Notes: generated by a model not told the origin, from the letters alone. 64,000 bases of DNA from Pseudomonas sp. FP453 (GCF_030687495.1 NZ_CP117435.1:4096501-4160500), one strand, 5' to 3'. Counted from the stretch's first letter, positions 36,022 through 47,236 are shown. Numbers and translations are program-made.

Positions 36022-37312
36022 GTGCAGCTTCCTCCGTGGAGCGCCGGGCCAACCACTCAAGCGCCTCGGCAACACAATAAAATGATCCGAACAACAGAAT
36101 TTCGTCGTCAGGCGTGGCAACCGCGCACTGCGCCTCAAGGGCTGCAGTGACGCTTGCATACGACGCCACGGACGCACCAAGGTTCTTCAACGCCGCCGCC
36201 AGCTCAACAGCCGGACGGCTACGCGGCGAATCCAGCGGCGCGACCGCCCAGGCCTGGACATCATCCAGCAATGGCGCCACCACGCCGTCCAGATCCTTAT
36301 CGGCCAGCAAGCCGAATACCGCAAGACGACGACCGACCGGCGGCGTACGCGACAGGCGCCGCGCCAGGTATTGCGCCGCATGCGGGTTATGCCCCACATC
36401 CAGCAGCAGGTTCAGGCGCTTGCCATCCCACTCGAACGCACGGCGATCCAGGCGCCCCACCACCCGAGTGGCCTGCAGGGTCGCCGCAATCTGCCCGGCA
36501 TCCCACGGCAGATCCAGCAACAGGTAAGCCTGCAACGCCAGCGCGGCGTTTTCCATCGGCAGGTTCAGCAGCGGCAGGTCGTGCAACTCCACCACCTGAC
36601 CACGCGCATCACGCCCGCGCCATTGCCAGTGCTGCTCACCGACTTCAAGATTGAATTCGCGGCCCCGCAAGTAGAACGGGCAGCCCAGCTCGCGCACCTT
36701 GTCCAGCAAGGTATGCGGCGGGTCAATGTCACCACACAGCGCAGGCCTGCCCTGACGGAAGATCCCGGCCTTTTCATAGGCCACGGACTCACGGGTATCG
36801 CCAAGATAATCCGCATGGTCCACGCCAATACTGGTCACCAGCGCCAGGTCGGCATCCACCACGTTGACCGTGTCCAGGCGCCCGCCCAAACCCACTTCCA
36901 GCACGACCACGTCCAGCTGCGCACGCTCGAACAGCCAGAACGCCGCCAGGGTGCCCATCTCGAAGTAAGTCAGGGAAATCTCGCCACGCCCGGCGTCGAG
37001 CGCGGCGAAGGCTTCGCAGAGTTGCTCATCCGTGGCTTCGACGCCATTGAGCTGCACCCGCTCGTTGTAACGCAGCAGGTGCGGGGAATTGTACACGCCG
37101 ACCTTCAGCCCTTGGGCTTGCAGCAGCGCGGCGACAAAGGCACAGGTAGAGCCTTTGCCGTTGGTGCCGGTCACCGTGATCACGCGAGGTGCCGGGCGGC
37201 CCAACCCGAGGCGGGCCGCTACCTGTTGCGAGCGCTCCAGGCCCATGTCGATGGCGGACGGATGCAACTGCTCAAGGTAGGCGAGCCATTCGCCCAGGGT
37301 ACGTTGGGTCAT
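36005..37312 (-). CDS. folC: Dihydrofolate/folylpolyglutamate synthase
   Basis: A 435-residue Mur-ligase-family enzyme that adds glutamate to dihydropteroate and folates. [20 protein letters not shown] is the P-loop, [14 protein letters not shown] the second ATP site, and DVGHNPHA the C-terminal aspartate/histidine motif. Overlaps accD by four bases and the SPOR gene by 17. Confidence 0.96.
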   Translation of the reverse strand: MTQRTLGEWLAYLEQLHPSAIDMGLERSQQVAARLGLGRPAPRVITVTGTNGKGSTCAFVAALLQAQGLKVGVYNSPHLLRYNERVQLNGVEATDEQLCEAFAALDAGRGEISLTYFEMGTLAAFWLFERAQLDVVVLEVGLGGRLDTVNVVDADLALVTSIGVDHADYLGDTRESVAYEKAGIFRQGRPALCGDIDPPHTLLDKVRELGCPFYLRGREFNLEVGEQHWQWRGRDARGQVVELHDLPLLNLPMENAALALQAYLLLDLPWDAGQIAATLQATRVVGRLDRRAFEWDGKRLNLLLDVGHNPHAAQYLARRLSRTPPVGRRLAVFGLLADKDLDGVVAPLLDDVQAWAVAPLDSPRSRPAVELAAALKNLGASVASYASVTAALEAQCAVATPDDEILLFGSFYCVAEALEWLARRSTEEAAHGITG

Positions 37313-38229
37313 AGGTTTGCTGGCACCGGCGGCACGACAATCGGTTCAACTTTAGGCGCGACGTACACGGGTGTCGGCAGGCCCATCATTTGTGCCAGCA
37401 GGTTGCCCAGGCGTGGACGCAGCTCGCCGCGCGGGATGATCAGGTCGATTGCACCGTGCTCCAGCAGGAACTCACTGCGCTGGAAGCCTTCCGGCAGTTT
37501 TTCGCGCACGGTCTGCTCGATCACGCGCGGGCCGGCAAAGCCGATCAGGGCCTTGGGTTCGCCGACGATCACGTCACCCAACATCGCCAGGCTGGCGGAA
37601 ACGCCGCCGTAGACCGGGTCGGTCAGTACGGAGATGAACGGGATGCCTTCTTCACGCAGACGCGCCAGCACCGCGGAGGTCTTGGCCATTTGCATCAGGG
37701 AGATCAGCGCCTCCTGCATGCGCGCACCACCGGAGGCGGCGAAGCAGATCATCGGGCAACGGTTTTCCAGGGCGTAGTTGGCAGCGCGTACAAAACGCTC
37801 GCCAACGATGGCGCCCATGGAGCCGCCCATGAAGGAGAACTCGAACGCCGAGACCACAACGGGCATGCCCAGCAGCTTGCCGCTGACGGAGATCAGCGCG
37901 TCTTTCTCGCCGGTCTGCTTTTGCGCGCCGGTCAGGCGGTCCTTGTACTTCTTGCTGTCGCGGAACTTGAGACGGTCAACCGGCTCCAGGTCAGCGCCCA
38001 GTTCGGCACGGCCGTCGGCATCCAGGAAGATGTCGATACGGGCGCGGGCGCCGATACGCATGTGGTGGTTGCACTTGGGGCAAACGTCCAGGGTCTTTTC
38101 CAGCTCCGGGCGGTACAGCACCGCGTCGCAGGATGGGCACTTGTGCCACAGACCTTCAGGAACCGAGCTTTTCTTCACCTCGGAACGCATGATCGAAGGG
38201 ATCAGTTTGTCTACTAACCAGTTGCTCAT
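37309..38229 (-). CDS. accD: Acetyl-CoA carboxylase beta subunit
   Basis: A 306-residue carboxyltransferase subunit making malonyl-CoA for fatty acids with AccA. A four-cysteine zinc finger (CPSC, then CPKC at about residues 30-55) precedes the crotonase-like core ([32 protein letters not shown]). ATG at 38229 ([13 protein letters not shown]) is the conserved start. Overlaps folC by four bases. Confidence 0.96.
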   Translation of the reverse strand: MSNWLVDKLIPSIMRSEVKKSSVPEGLWHKCPSCDAVLYRPELEKTLDVCPKCNHHMRIGARARIDIFLDADGRAELGADLEPVDRLKFRDSKKYKDRLTGAQKQTGEKDALISVSGKLLGMPVVVSAFEFSFMGGSMGAIVGERFVRAANYALENRCPMICFAASGGARMQEALISLMQMAKTSAVLARLREEGIPFISVLTDPVYGGVSASLAMLGDVIVGEPKALIGFAGPRVIEQTVREKLPEGFQRSEFLLEHGAIDLIIPRGELRPRLGNLLAQMMGLPTPVYVAPKVEPIVVPPVPANL

Positions 38230-38473
38230 GCTTTCTTTCTCCAGTACCGGTGGCTTGAACACAGCCCCGCGTATGCCCTTGAGCTAAATTCATATGTGGC
38301 GATGACACATGCTGGACGGGGTCAGGCGTTCGACCAGCCATTTCCCGCATGCATCCTCAGCCTTCCAGACAACCTGCCAGTGCAGGGTTGCCACTTCATT
38401 TCCGGGCCACCCACAGGCGGCACCGGGCTGTTTTACACAGTGGTAGTTATGGACGGCGGCAGACTGCCAGCCG

Positions 38474-39094
38474 TCACATCCCGCGCACAGCCTGCATGAA
38501 TGCGCGAATCTTGCTGTGATCCTTGATGCCCTTGCCCTGCTCCACGCCACCACTGACGTCCACCGCATAGGGGCGCACTTGCTCGATGGCTGCCGCGACA
38601 TTCGCAGGGTTGAGCCCACCCGCCAGGATGATCGGCTTGCTCAGCCCTTCGGGAATCAGCGTCCAGTCGAACGCCTCGCCCGTACCACCCGGTACGCCTT
38701 CGACGTAGGTGTCCAGCAAGATCCCGCGAGCGCCCACATAGGCAGCGCAGGCGGCGGCGATATCGTCCCCTGCCTTGACCCGCAACGCCTTGATATACGG
38801 GCGCTGGTAGCTTTCGCATTCGTCAGGGCTTTCGTCACCATGGAACTGCAGCATGTCCAACGGTACGGCATCCAGGGTTTCGTTGAGTTCGCAGCGGCTG
38901 GCGTTGACGAACAAGCCCACGGTGGTGACGAACGGCGGCAGTGCGGCGATGATCGCCCGCGCCTGCAGCACGTTCACCGCCCGTGGGCTCTTGGCATAAA
39001 ACACAAAACCAATGGCATCCGCCCCCGCCTCGACTGCCGCCAGCGCGTCTTCTATGCGGGTAATCCCGCAAATCTTGCTGCGAACGGCTGACAT
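38474..39094 (-). CDS. trpF: Phosphoribosylanthranilate isomerase
   Basis: A 206-residue TIM-barrel enzyme of tryptophan synthesis that turns phosphoribosylanthranilate into the enol-amine. [20 protein letters not shown] carries the catalytic cysteine and [13 protein letters not shown] plus DVSGGVEQ the phosphate site and catalytic aspartate. As in many gamma-proteobacteria it lies away from trpCD/BA, between truA and accD. A 244-base gap with no gene separates it from accD. Confidence 0.96.
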   Translation of the reverse strand: MSAVRSKICGITRIEDALAAVEAGADAIGFVFYAKSPRAVNVLQARAIIAALPPFVTTVGLFVNASRCELNETLDAVPLDMLQFHGDESPDECESYQRPYIKALRVKAGDDIAAACAAYVGARGILLDTYVEGVPGGTGEAFDWTLIPEGLSKPIILAGGLNPANVAAAIEQVRPYAVDVSGGVEQGKGIKDHSKIRAFMQAVRGM

Positions 39095-39157
39095 GTCGTG
39101 GAAACCTCAGGGTTGGGCCGAGAAAGTCCCGGATGGTAACAAAAGCTTTTCCGGGCG

Positions 39158-39982
39158 TCAGCCGCCAAGTTCGCTGAAACCTGTGAGGAAGTGTGGCCCG
39201 ATGAAACGTTCCGGCAGCTCGAACTCGTCGCGGTACTCCACATCCACCAGGTACAGGCCAAAGGGATGGGCGGTGACACCGCCCGTACGGCGAACACGGC
39301 TTTCCAGCACTTCCTTGGCCCACTCCACCGGGCGCTCGCCCGTGCCAATGGTCATCAGCACGCCCGCAATGTTGCGCACCATATGGTGCAGGAACGCACC
39401 GGCGCGGATATCCAGCACGATCATCTTGCCGTGGCGCGTCACCCGCAGGTGGTGGACTTCCTTGATCGGCGACTTGGCCTGGCACTGGCCGGCGCGGAAC
39501 GCGCTGAAGTCGTGCACGCCGACCAGATGCTGCGCGGCCTCGGCCATGCGCTCGGCGTCCAGCGGGCGGTGGTTCCAGGTGATTTCTTCGTTGAGGTGCG
39601 CCGGGCGGATCTGATCGTTGTAGATCACATAACGATAACGTCGGGCGATAGCCTTGAAGCGCGCATGAAAGTGCGCCGGCATGACCTTGGCCCAACTGAC
39701 ACTGACGTCATGGGGCAGGTTGATATTGGCGCCCATCACCCACGCCTTCATCGTGCGCTCGGCCTGGGTATCGAAGTGCACCACCTGGCCGCAAGCATGC
39801 ACACCGGCGTCAGTACGCCCGGCGCACATCAGCGACACCGGTGAATCCGCGACTTTCGACAGAGCCTTTTCCAGGGTTTCCTGCACCGTCAGCACGCCCG
39901 ACGCCTGGCGCTGCCAGCCGCGATAGCGCGAACCTTTGTATTCCACGCCCAGGGCGATGCGGTAAAAGCCTGCGGCCGCCAT
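39158..39982 (-). CDS. truA: tRNA pseudouridine(38-40) synthase
   Basis: A 274-residue enzyme forming pseudouridine at positions 38-40 of the anticodon stem. SLMCAGRTDAGVHACGQVVH holds the catalytic aspartate, and HHMVRNIAGVLMTIG is conserved. The ATG at 39982 aligns with E. coli TruA; TTG codons at 40012 and 40039 are possible longer starts and no start has a good ribosome-binding site. A TATAAT stands at about 40051-40056 on the minus strand and could be its -10 box. Confidence 0.92.
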   Translation of the reverse strand: MAAAGFYRIALGVEYKGSRYRGWQRQASGVLTVQETLEKALSKVADSPVSLMCAGRTDAGVHACGQVVHFDTQAERTMKAWVMGANINLPHDVSVSWAKVMPAHFHARFKAIARRYRYVIYNDQIRPAHLNEEITWNHRPLDAERMAEAAQHLVGVHDFSAFRAGQCQAKSPIKEVHHLRVTRHGKMIVLDIRAGAFLHHMVRNIAGVLMTIGTGERPVEWAKEVLESRVRRTGGVTAHPFGLYLVDVEYRDEFELPERFIGPHFLTGFSELGG

Positions 39983-40070
39983 TTCGGCGGCCGCGTTATC
40001 TATATTTGCCAAGAACTGAGAGCCTGATGAGTTGCGCAAAGGCGGCCATTATAAAGAGGGACGCCCAAAT

Positions 40071-40132
40071 GTGGGAGCGGGCTTGCTGTGGCGAGGGAGC
40101 TTGCTCCCTCACCAGAGCAAGCCCGCCCCCAC
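40071..40132. repeat. REP element with internal palindrome
   Basis: GTGGGAGCGGGCTTGC and the inverted GCAAGCCCGCCCCCAC enclose a second palindrome (GAGGGAGC/GCTCCCTC). It is a shorter, variant REP doublet between truA and fimV. Confidence 0.75.
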
Positions 40133-40151
40133 AGTGGATTTTCGTTGTGCT

Positions 40152-42716
40152 TTAAATACGGCCGAGCATTTCCTTGGCTTCGCCGCGCTGCGACTCGTCA
40201 CCTTCGGTCAGCACTTCAGAAAGGATATCCCGCGCGCCATCCGCATCCCCCATGTCGATATAGGCCTGAGCCAAGTCCAGCTTGGTTGCCACCTCGTCGG
40301 TGCCGGAGAGGAAGTCGAATTCCGGCTCATCACCACCCAGCGCCGCGTCTTCTGCGGTAAACGACGGTTCGATGGACGGATGCTCCAGGCTCTGGGACAG
40401 ACGATCCAACTCGGCATTGACGTCGTCCAGTTCGGACGCGAAGGCGTCCGGCTTGGTGGCCGTTTCTGGCTCATCGGCCAGGGACAGGTCGAAGTCTTCC
40501 GGCAGTTCGAACTCATCCAGCGCAGCAGGCGTCAGGGTTGGCGGCTCGACTGCAGGCACATCCTGCATCTGTTCTTCAAGACCGGAAAGGAAATCATCAT
40601 CGGCCTGCGTGGACGCCGGCGCATCCAATTGCAGGTCAAGGTCGAAGTCCGACAGATCGTCCGGGCTGGCTTTCGCTTCAGCCTGCTGCTGCAGTACGGA
40701 CTCGAAGGTCAGCACATCTTCAGGATTGACCTCGGCAGGCGATACCGCCTCAAGATCATCCAGGCTCAGGTCGAAATCAGTGTCGAAGGCTTCCGGTTCT
40801 GGCGCCGGGGCGGCCGGTTTGTCCTCCAGCAGGTCCTTGACGTATTGCGCGTCCAGGGCGGCGGCGGCCACTGCGGCGCTCACGCCCGCCGCCAGCACCG
40901 CCATCGCCGGGAAGCGCGACTTGAGCAGCTCGACCTGGGCATGGTTGTCACCATTGGCCACCAATTGGCGCTCCTGGGTGACGAAGCCGTCCTTGTCACT
41001 CTGCAGGCCGTAGACTTCCATCAGCTTCAACCGCAGGTCGCTGCGCTTGGGCTCTTGCTTGATCGCCTGCTCCAACACGTCGGCGGCCTGGTTCAGGTGA
41101 CCGCGATCGACAAGGGATTGGGCTTGCGCCAACGCATCATTGGAATTCATCGGGGCCACGGCCACTGCCAGGGGCGCGAGCACCGAAGCAACAGTCGGCA
41201 CCACGACGGCCGGCTCAACCACTGGCGCCGGTACTGGAGCCGCCGCCAGCTTGACGCTCGGCGCCGGCACTTCCAGGCCTTCGAAGCTGTCCGGTGGCAG
41301 GTCCTGGTCGATGTTCGAGGTGAATTCCGGCTCTTCGGCCAAGGCGCGGGCCATGCGCAGGTGCTTTTCTTCTTCACGACGGGCGTTGCGATGACGCAGC
41401 ACCAGCAGCAGCAGCAACAAAGCCACCAAGGCTGCGGCGCCACCCACTACGCCGAGGACCACCGGGTTGGTCAGCAGCTCATTGAATTTGCCATCGTTAC
41501 TGGCAGGACCCGCTTCAGGCTTGACGGGTTCCGGGGCCGGAGCCGTCGGCGCAGGCGTGGCTGCCGGTGCAGAGGGAGCCGCCGGAGTTGCCGCCGCCGG
41601 ATCACCGGCCAACTGGGCCGGAATCACCGCAGGCACAGCCGCTGGGTCGCCCTTTTCCGCTTGCAGGCGCGCCAGTTGATCGTTCTTCAGTTGAATCAGT
41701 TTTTGCAGCTTGTCCAACTGGCTTTGCAGGTCCGCCGCACGGCTTTTCAGCTCGGCGTTATCACGACGAGTGGTGTCCAGCTCTTCCTGGGTCATCGCCA
41801 GCTTGTCGCTCAGGGCACGGCCGTCAGCGGCCTTGCCTTTCGCGCCCTGCTTGGCGGACTCAGCCGAGACCAGGCTCAAGTTGTCCTTGGCGTTGGTGCT
41901 CGACGGTGCATTGCCCGCCTGGGTGCGCTTGGTGGCATCCAGTTGCTGCTTGCCGGCGACCTGGTTGGTCGCCCCGCGACGCCCCTGGCGCCAGGCGGCG
42001 TTTTGCGCCGTCACTTCGGCAATCGCCTGGGGCTGTGGCAGTGCGGTGCTTTGTACGGTGTCCGGCAGACGCAGGACCTGGCCGGTTTTCAGGCGGTTGA
42101 TATTGCCGTCGATAAAGGCATCGGGGTTCAGTGCCTGGATCGCCAGCATGGTCTGCTGGATTGAGCCGCCATTGCGGTTCTTCGCGGCAATTTCCCACAA
42201 GGTGTCGCGGGAAGTGGTGGTGTGCTGCGCCGCTTTGCTCGCGGCGGGCGCGGCAGGCGCGGGGCTGGCCGGCGCCAACACACGCGGTGCAGGCGCTGTT
42301 GCGGCCGGCTGGTCAAACTTGGCCGGGTCCAGCAGCACACTGTAGTCGCGCATCAGGCGGCCGTTGGGCCACTGCACCTGCAACAGGAAACGAACGTAGG
42401 ATTCCGGCAACGGCTTGCTGGAGGTGACGCGCACCACACTGCGACCGCTGGGATTGATCACCGGCGTAAACACCAGGTCATTCAGAAACGCTTGGCGATC
42501 GACGCCCGCATCCACAAACGCCTGGGACGAAGCCAGGCTCGGCGTGATCTCGGAAGCCGTGAGGCCGCCGACATCGAGCAATTCGATTTCCACCGACAAC
42601 GGCTGGTTCAACTGCGACTTGAGGGTCATTTCCCCCAGTTGCAGCGCCTGCGCCATACCGGAGGACAGCGCCGAGGCGGCCGCTATTGCTAACACCAGTT
42701 TGCGAACTTGAACCAT
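40152..42716 (-). CDS. fimV: FimV-like peptidoglycan-binding hub protein
   Basis: An 854-residue inner-membrane protein that organises polar type IV pili and chemosensory complexes. Signal peptide (MVQVRKLVLAIAAASALSSG), conserved N-domain (QLGEMTLKSQLNQPLSVEIE), a LysM domain (about 165-220, TSRDTLWEIAAKNRNGGSIQ), coiled coil (about 320-370), one transmembrane helix (about 455-475, VVLGVVGGAAALVALLLLLL), an acidic cytoplasmic region rich in aspartate/leucine, and the C-terminal TPR-like FimV domain (LDLAQAYIDMGDADGARDIL). I chose ATG 42716 because it begins the signal peptide. The usual truA-fimV-asd neighbourhood holds. Confidence 0.9.
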   Translation of the reverse strand: MVQVRKLVLAIAAASALSSGMAQALQLGEMTLKSQLNQPLSVEIELLDVGGLTASEITPSLASSQAFVDAGVDRQAFLNDLVFTPVINPSGRSVVRVTSSKPLPESYVRFLLQVQWPNGRLMRDYSVLLDPAKFDQPAATAPAPRVLAPASPAPAAPAASKAAQHTTTSRDTLWEIAAKNRNGGSIQQTMLAIQALNPDAFIDGNINRLKTGQVLRLPDTVQSTALPQPQAIAEVTAQNAAWRQGRRGATNQVAGKQQLDATKRTQAGNAPSSTNAKDNLSLVSAESAKQGAKGKAADGRALSDKLAMTQEELDTTRRDNAELKSRAADLQSQLDKLQKLIQLKNDQLARLQAEKGDPAAVPAVIPAQLAGDPAAATPAAPSAPAATPAPTAPAPEPVKPEAGPASNDGKFNELLTNPVVLGVVGGAAALVALLLLLLVLRHRNARREEEKHLRMARALAEEPEFTSNIDQDLPPDSFEGLEVPAPSVKLAAAPVPAPVVEPAVVVPTVASVLAPLAVAVAPMNSNDALAQAQSLVDRGHLNQAADVLEQAIKQEPKRSDLRLKLMEVYGLQSDKDGFVTQERQLVANGDNHAQVELLKSRFPAMAVLAAGVSAAVAAAALDAQYVKDLLEDKPAAPAPEPEAFDTDFDLSLDDLEAVSPAEVNPEDVLTFESVLQQQAEAKASPDDLSDFDLDLQLDAPASTQADDDFLSGLEEQMQDVPAVEPPTLTPAALDEFELPEDFDLSLADEPETATKPDAFASELDDVNAELDRLSQSLEHPSIEPSFTAEDAALGGDEPEFDFLSGTDEVATKLDLAQAYIDMGDADGARDILSEVLTEGDESQRGEAKEMLGRI

Positions 42717-42878
42717 AGCCTCATCCTTTGTTTGAACACTCCCCGGCCTGCGAGAAGGTTGGTAACCGCTGCCATAAGGCATGGCGAGCCGATAGGTCAC
42801 CGACACGCTTCTGTTCCTGCTTGGGGCCAAGCATAGCGCCTGGTTAGAATCAATCTACAAATTGCCGCCAAGTATCTT

Positions 42879-43889
42879 TTACACAAGGTCTTTTATCAAC
42901 AACTGCGCCAGCTGTACGGCATTCAGTGCGGCGCCTTTGCGTACGTTATCTGACGTCAGCCACAGATTTAGTTCCGCCGGATCGTCCACCCCGGCGCGAA
43001 CCCGTCCTACATACACAACGTCTTGTCCTACGGCATCGCCAACGGCGGTTGGGTAATCACCCTCCTCCACCAGCTCTACACCCGGCGCTGCGTCGAGTGC
43101 GCGGTTAACGGCGGCGAGATCGACCGGTGCGGCCAATTGCAGAGACACAGTCAAGCTATCGCCAAAAAACACCGGGGCTTGAACGCAAGTTGCGGAAATC
43201 TTTAGTAAAGGAGATTCCAGTACGGCGCGCAGTTCGTGTACGAGACGTTTCTCCAAGGCTGTATGACCTTGGGCGTCTGGCGTACCAACTTGTGCCAACA
43301 GGTTGAAGGCCATCTGCCGATCAAAAAATTTCGGCTCCAGCGGACGCACATTCAGCAGCTCGGCGGTTTGTCGCGCCAGCTCACTCACGGCTTCGCGCCC
43401 CTGGGCCGACACCGCCAGGTTCGCGGTAACGCTCACGCGCTGAATATCCAGCAAGCCGCGCAACGGTGCCAAGACCACCGCCAGGTTGGTGGCGGACGGG
43501 CTTGGGCTGGCGAGTTGGAACGGTTTTTTCAGGCCGCCCAATACGTGCGCGTTCGCTTCCGGCACCACCGGTGGCGCTTGCTCAGCCGGCAAGGCGCCGG
43601 ACAGGTCGATCACCGCACAACCGGCCGTCGTGGCGCGCGGGGCGAAGCTCAAGGTCACTGCCGGCCCCGCGGCAAAAAATGCCAGTTGCACCTTTTTGAA
43701 ATCGAACTCGTCGACTTCCTTGACCCGCAGGTTCTTGCCGCGAAACGGCACCGAGGCACCGGCCGAGTTATTGCCGGCCAGCAGGTACAGGGTGCCCACC
43801 GGAAAATCCAGCTCTTCGAGGATCTGCACCAGGGTTTCACCGACGGTGCCGGTGGCGCCGATCACGGCGATTTCAAAGGTCTGGGTCAT
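42879..43889 (-). CDS. Aspartate-semialdehyde dehydrogenase-like protein
   Basis: A 336-residue NAD(P)-binding protein of the Asd family (IAVIGATGTVGETLVQILEE). It differs from the true Asd at 44121-45233: FVLAP-type active-site cysteine is not evident, and it is closest in layout to the Usg/semialdehyde-dehydrogenase-like paralogue usually found with fimV-truA. The role is not established; it may be a degenerate relative. I could not find the CxG active-site cysteine in the expected place by eye. Confidence 0.75.
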   Translation of the reverse strand: MTQTFEIAVIGATGTVGETLVQILEELDFPVGTLYLLAGNNSAGASVPFRGKNLRVKEVDEFDFKKVQLAFFAAGPAVTLSFAPRATTAGCAVIDLSGALPAEQAPPVVPEANAHVLGGLKKPFQLASPSPSATNLAVVLAPLRGLLDIQRVSVTANLAVSAQGREAVSELARQTAELLNVRPLEPKFFDRQMAFNLLAQVGTPDAQGHTALEKRLVHELRAVLESPLLKISATCVQAPVFFGDSLTVSLQLAAPVDLAAVNRALDAAPGVELVEEGDYPTAVGDAVGQDVVYVGRVRAGVDDPAELNLWLTSDNVRKGAALNAVQLAQLLIKDLV

Positions 43890-43977
43890 GGGGGCTGCCT
43901 CGGGCATTGCGGGGGGAGCGGCACTTTACCGGGTGGTGGGGTAATTGGGCCAGTGTTTGTGGTGAAGCTGAGGGCCT

Positions 43978-44051
43978 CATCGCAGGCAAGCCAGCTCCCA
44001 CACTTGAATGTATTCACACATCAAAATGTAGGAGCTGGCTTGCCTGCGATG
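43978..44051. repeat. Inverted REP pair, reversed orientation
   Basis: CATCGCAGGCAAGCCAGC...CTCCCAC then GTAGGAGCTGGCTTGCCTGC...GATG. The CTCCCAC/GTAGGAG ends face each other, opposite to the REPINs at 30220 and 35239. Confidence 0.85.
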
Positions 44052-44065
44052 CCCCTCTCAAGAAC

Positions 44066-44102
44066 AACAAAAAACCCGCGCCTGTCACCAGAACGCGGGT
44101 TT
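44066..44102 (-). terminator. Terminator of asd
   Basis: On the minus strand AAACCCGCG/CGCGGGTTT (44072-44080 with 44094-44102), 13-base loop, followed by a T run. Confidence 0.85.
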
Positions 44103-44120
44103 CTTGATTGCCTCAAGCGA

Positions 44121-45233
44121 TCAACGCTCCAGCAAGATCCGCAGCATGCGACGCAGCGGTTCAGCCGCGCCCCACAACAGCTGGTCGCCCACCGTGAACG
44201 CGCCGAGGAACTGGCTGCCCATGTTCAGCTTGCGCAGACGGCCCACCGGTACATTCAGGGTGCCGGTAACCTTCGTCGGGCTCAGCTCCTGCATGCTGAT
44301 CTCGCGGTTGTTCGGCACCAGCTTGACCCACGGGTTGTGCGAGCTGATCAGCGATTCGATATCGGCGATCGGCACGTCCTTGTTCAGCTTGATGGTCAGC
44401 GCCTGGCTGTGGCAGCGCATGGCGCCGATGCGCACGCAGATGCCGTCCACCGGGATCGGGCTCTTGAAGCGACCGAGGATCTTGTTGGTCTCGGCCTGGG
44501 CCTTCCACTCTTCGCGGCTCTGGCCGTTCGGCAGCTCTTTGTCGATCCATGGGATCAGGCTACCGGCCAATGGCACGCCGAAGTTTTCGGTCGGGTACGC
44601 ATCGCTGCGCATGGCTTCGGCCACACGACGGTCGATGTCGAGGATCGCGCTGGCCGGGTCGGCCAGTTGATCGGCGACAGCGGCGTGGGTCGCGCCCATC
44701 TGCTTGATCAGTTCACGCATGTTCTGCGCGCCGGCACCGGACGCCGCCTGATACGTCATGGCGCTCATCCACTCCACCAGGCCAGCCTCGAACAGGCCGC
44801 CCAGGCCCATCAGCATCAGGCTGACGGTGCAGTTGCCGCCGACGTAGTTCTTGGTGCCGGCATCCAGCTGCTGGTCGATGACCTTGCGGTTCACCGGGTC
44901 GAGGATGATCACGGCGTCGTCCTGCATGCGCAGGCTCGACGCGGCGTCGATCCAGTAACCCTGCCAGCCTGCTTCGCGCAGTTTAGGGAAGACTTCACTG
45001 GTGTAGTCGCCACCCTGACAGGTCACGATCACGTCGAGGGTCTTCAACTCTTCAATGCTGTAGGCGTCCTTGAGCGGGGCAATATCCTTGCCCACGGACG
45101 GCCCTTGGCCACCAACGTTCGAAGTGGTGAAAAACACCGGCTCAATAAGATCGAAATCCTGCTCTTCCAGCATCCGCTGCATGAGCACGGAACCGACCAT
45201 ACCGCGCCAACCGATCAGACCTACACGTTTCAT
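44121..45233 (-). CDS. asd: Aspartate-semialdehyde dehydrogenase
   Basis: A 370-residue enzyme of lysine/threonine/methionine synthesis. [20 protein letters not shown] is the NADPH site, [20 protein letters not shown] the active-site cysteine region, and [17 protein letters not shown] the C-terminal histidine region. It sits after leuB, the common leuBD-asd arrangement, and is bounded by terminators on both sides. Confidence 0.96.
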   Translation of the reverse strand: MKRVGLIGWRGMVGSVLMQRMLEEQDFDLIEPVFFTTSNVGGQGPSVGKDIAPLKDAYSIEELKTLDVIVTCQGGDYTSEVFPKLREAGWQGYWIDAASSLRMQDDAVIILDPVNRKVIDQQLDAGTKNYVGGNCTVSLMLMGLGGLFEAGLVEWMSAMTYQAASGAGAQNMRELIKQMGATHAAVADQLADPASAILDIDRRVAEAMRSDAYPTENFGVPLAGSLIPWIDKELPNGQSREEWKAQAETNKILGRFKSPIPVDGICVRIGAMRCHSQALTIKLNKDVPIADIESLISSHNPWVKLVPNNREISMQELSPTKVTGTLNVPVGRLRKLNMGSQFLGAFTVGDQLLWGAAEPLRRMLRILLER

Positions 45234-45250
45234 CGCAACTACACCTTGTT

Positions 45251-45291
45251 AAAAAGTGGGCCGCCTTGCAGCAACAACTGCAAGCGGGCCC
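45251..45291 (-). terminator. Terminator of leuB
   Basis: A long stem (45258-45271 with 45278-45291) closed by CAACAA loop; on the minus strand TTTTT follows (45251-45255). Confidence 0.8.
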
Positions 45292-45297
45292 GAGAGA

Positions 45298-46380
45298 TTA
45301 CAGATTCCGCAGCGCGGCGACTACTGCGTCGCCCATTTCTTGCGTACCGACTTTGGTGCAACCCTGCGACCAGATGTCGCCAGTGCGCAAGCCCTGGTCC
45401 AGCACCAGGCTCACGGCTTGCTCGACGGCATCGGCCGCGTCGCTCAGGTTGAAGCTGTAACGCAGCATCATCGACACCGACAGAATCGTCGCCAGCGGGT
45501 TGGCAATGCCCTGGCCCGCGATGTCCGGCGCCGAACCGTGGCAAGGCTCGTACATGCCCTTGTTGTTGGTGTCCAGGGACGCCGACGGCAGCATGCCGAT
45601 GGAACCGGTGAGCATCGACGCCTGGTCGGACAGGATGTCGCCAAACAGGTTGTCGGTGACGATCACGTCGAACTGCTTCGGCGCACGCACCAACTGCATG
45701 GCGGCGTTATCGACGTACATGTGGCTCAGTTCAACGTCCGGGTAGTCCTTGGCCACTTCTTCGACGATTTCCCGCCACAGTTGGCTGGAGGCCAGCACGT
45801 TGGCCTTATCCACCGAGCAGACCTTCTTGCCACGCACGCGGGCCATGTCGAAACCGACACGGGCGATACGGCGGATTTCACTTTCGCTGTACGGCAGGGT
45901 GTCGTAGGCCTGGCGCTCGCCGTTTTCCAGCTCGCGCACGCCGCGTGGCGAGCCGAAGTAGATACCGCCGGTCAGCTCACGCACGATGAGAATGTCGAGG
46001 CCCGCGACCACTTCCGGCTTGAGGCTGGATGCGTCGGCCAGTTGCGGGTAGAGGATCGCCGGGCGCAGGTTGCCGAACAGGCCCAGTTGCGCACGGATTT
46101 TCAGCAGGCCGCGCTCAGGGCGGATGTCACGTTCGATCTTGTCCCACTTCGGGCCACCCACGGCGCCGAGCAGTACGGCGTCGGCCGCACGGGCGCGGTC
46201 CAGGGTTTCGTCGGCCAGGGGCACGCCGTGCTTGTCGATGGCCGCGCCGCCGATCACGTCGTGGCTCAGTTCGAAGCCCAGGCTGTACTTGCTGTTGGCC
46301 AGTTCCAGGACCTTGACCGCTTCGGCCATGATTTCCGGACCAATACCGTCGCCAGGGAGAATCAGAATCTGCTTGCTCAT
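45298..46380 (-). CDS. leuB: 3-isopropylmalate dehydrogenase
   Basis: A 360-residue NAD-dependent dehydrogenase of leucine synthesis. [20 protein letters not shown] at the start, [20 protein letters not shown] in the cofactor region and [20 protein letters not shown] in the substrate region. It is the last gene of leuCD-methyltransferase-leuB. Confidence 0.97.
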   Translation of the reverse strand: MSKQILILPGDGIGPEIMAEAVKVLELANSKYSLGFELSHDVIGGAAIDKHGVPLADETLDRARAADAVLLGAVGGPKWDKIERDIRPERGLLKIRAQLGLFGNLRPAILYPQLADASSLKPEVVAGLDILIVRELTGGIYFGSPRGVRELENGERQAYDTLPYSESEIRRIARVGFDMARVRGKKVCSVDKANVLASSQLWREIVEEVAKDYPDVELSHMYVDNAAMQLVRAPKQFDVIVTDNLFGDILSDQASMLTGSIGMLPSASLDTNNKGMYEPCHGSAPDIAGQGIANPLATILSVSMMLRYSFNLSDAADAVEQAVSLVLDQGLRTGDIWSQGCTKVGTQEMGDAVVAALRNL

Positions 46381-46433
46381 GCGTTCCTCATTTCATCAAG
46401 CGACCCGCCCGTGGGCAGGTCGGGAAAAATCAA

Positions 46434-47199
46434 TCAGCGTTCGGCGAAGACCACCAGCACGTCGGTGCTGAAGGTGCCGTCGGCTTGAATTTCGTAGTAG
46501 TCGCGCACTTCCTGGCCCATCGCCTGTTGCAGCGCCAGGATCGCAGCGCGCAAGACTTCTGGCGTGCGCATGCGTTCGACCCAGGAGGTGTATTCCAGGC
46601 GCAGGCGCTGGCGGCTGCTGTTGCGTACGTGCAAACCGGACTCGCTGAGCTGCTGCATCCACTCGGCGGCGGCGTAATCGCGCACATGGCTGGTGTCGCG
46701 CAGCACTTCGACGGTTTGCAGGTAAGTGTCCAACAACGGGCTGCCCGGTGACAAGACGTCGACAAAGGCCGCCACGCCGCCCGGCTTGAGCACACGGCGC
46801 ACTTCGCGCAAGGCCAGGCCGAGGTCGCTCCAGTGGTGGGCCGAGTAACGGCTGAACACGAAGTCGAACTCGCCGTCGGCGAACGGCAGGCGTTCGGCGG
46901 CGCCGTGGACGGTGCGGATGTTGCCCAGGCCACGGTCGCCGGCCGCGCTCGCGACGACATCGAGCATCTGTTGGGACAGGTCGTAGGCCACCACTTCTTT
47001 CACCAGTGGCGCGACATGGAAGCTGACATGACCGGGCGCCGCAGCCCAAGTCCAGCAGTCGTGCACCGCCCTGCCCGGCCAGTTCGGCCTGGAGCAGCGC
47101 GAATTCGGTGCCTTGGGCGTGCACGGCACTGCTCAGGTAGGCCGAGGCTTGCTCGCCGAATTGTTTTTGCACGACTTGGGTGTGGGCGGTGCGGGTCAT
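46434..47199 (-). CDS. SAM-dependent methyltransferase, frameshifted as read
   Basis: A class I methyltransferase split at a CCC run (minus strand; forward GGG at 47034-47036). Removing one base joins MTRTAHTQVVQKQFGEQASA and LLDLGCGA to GHVSFHVAPLVKEVVAYDLS, giving 254 residues. LLDLGCGAGHVSFH would be SAM motif I, VAYDLSQQ motif II, and VLKPGGVAAFVDVL motif III. Both broken frames otherwise look UbiE-like. The start at 47199 follows AAGGAAAACCACC. The gene is normally present between leuD and leuB in Pseudomonas; its substrate is unknown. Confidence 0.85.
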
Positions 47200-47236
47200 G
47201 GTGGTTTTCCTTGGGTTTTGGGTTGGCTGTACTGGC

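Noticed and set aside
40032..42164. A 710-codon open frame opposite fimV
   Set aside because: Antisense shadow of the repetitive fimV coding region, with low-complexity RRRGG and QQQ stretches.
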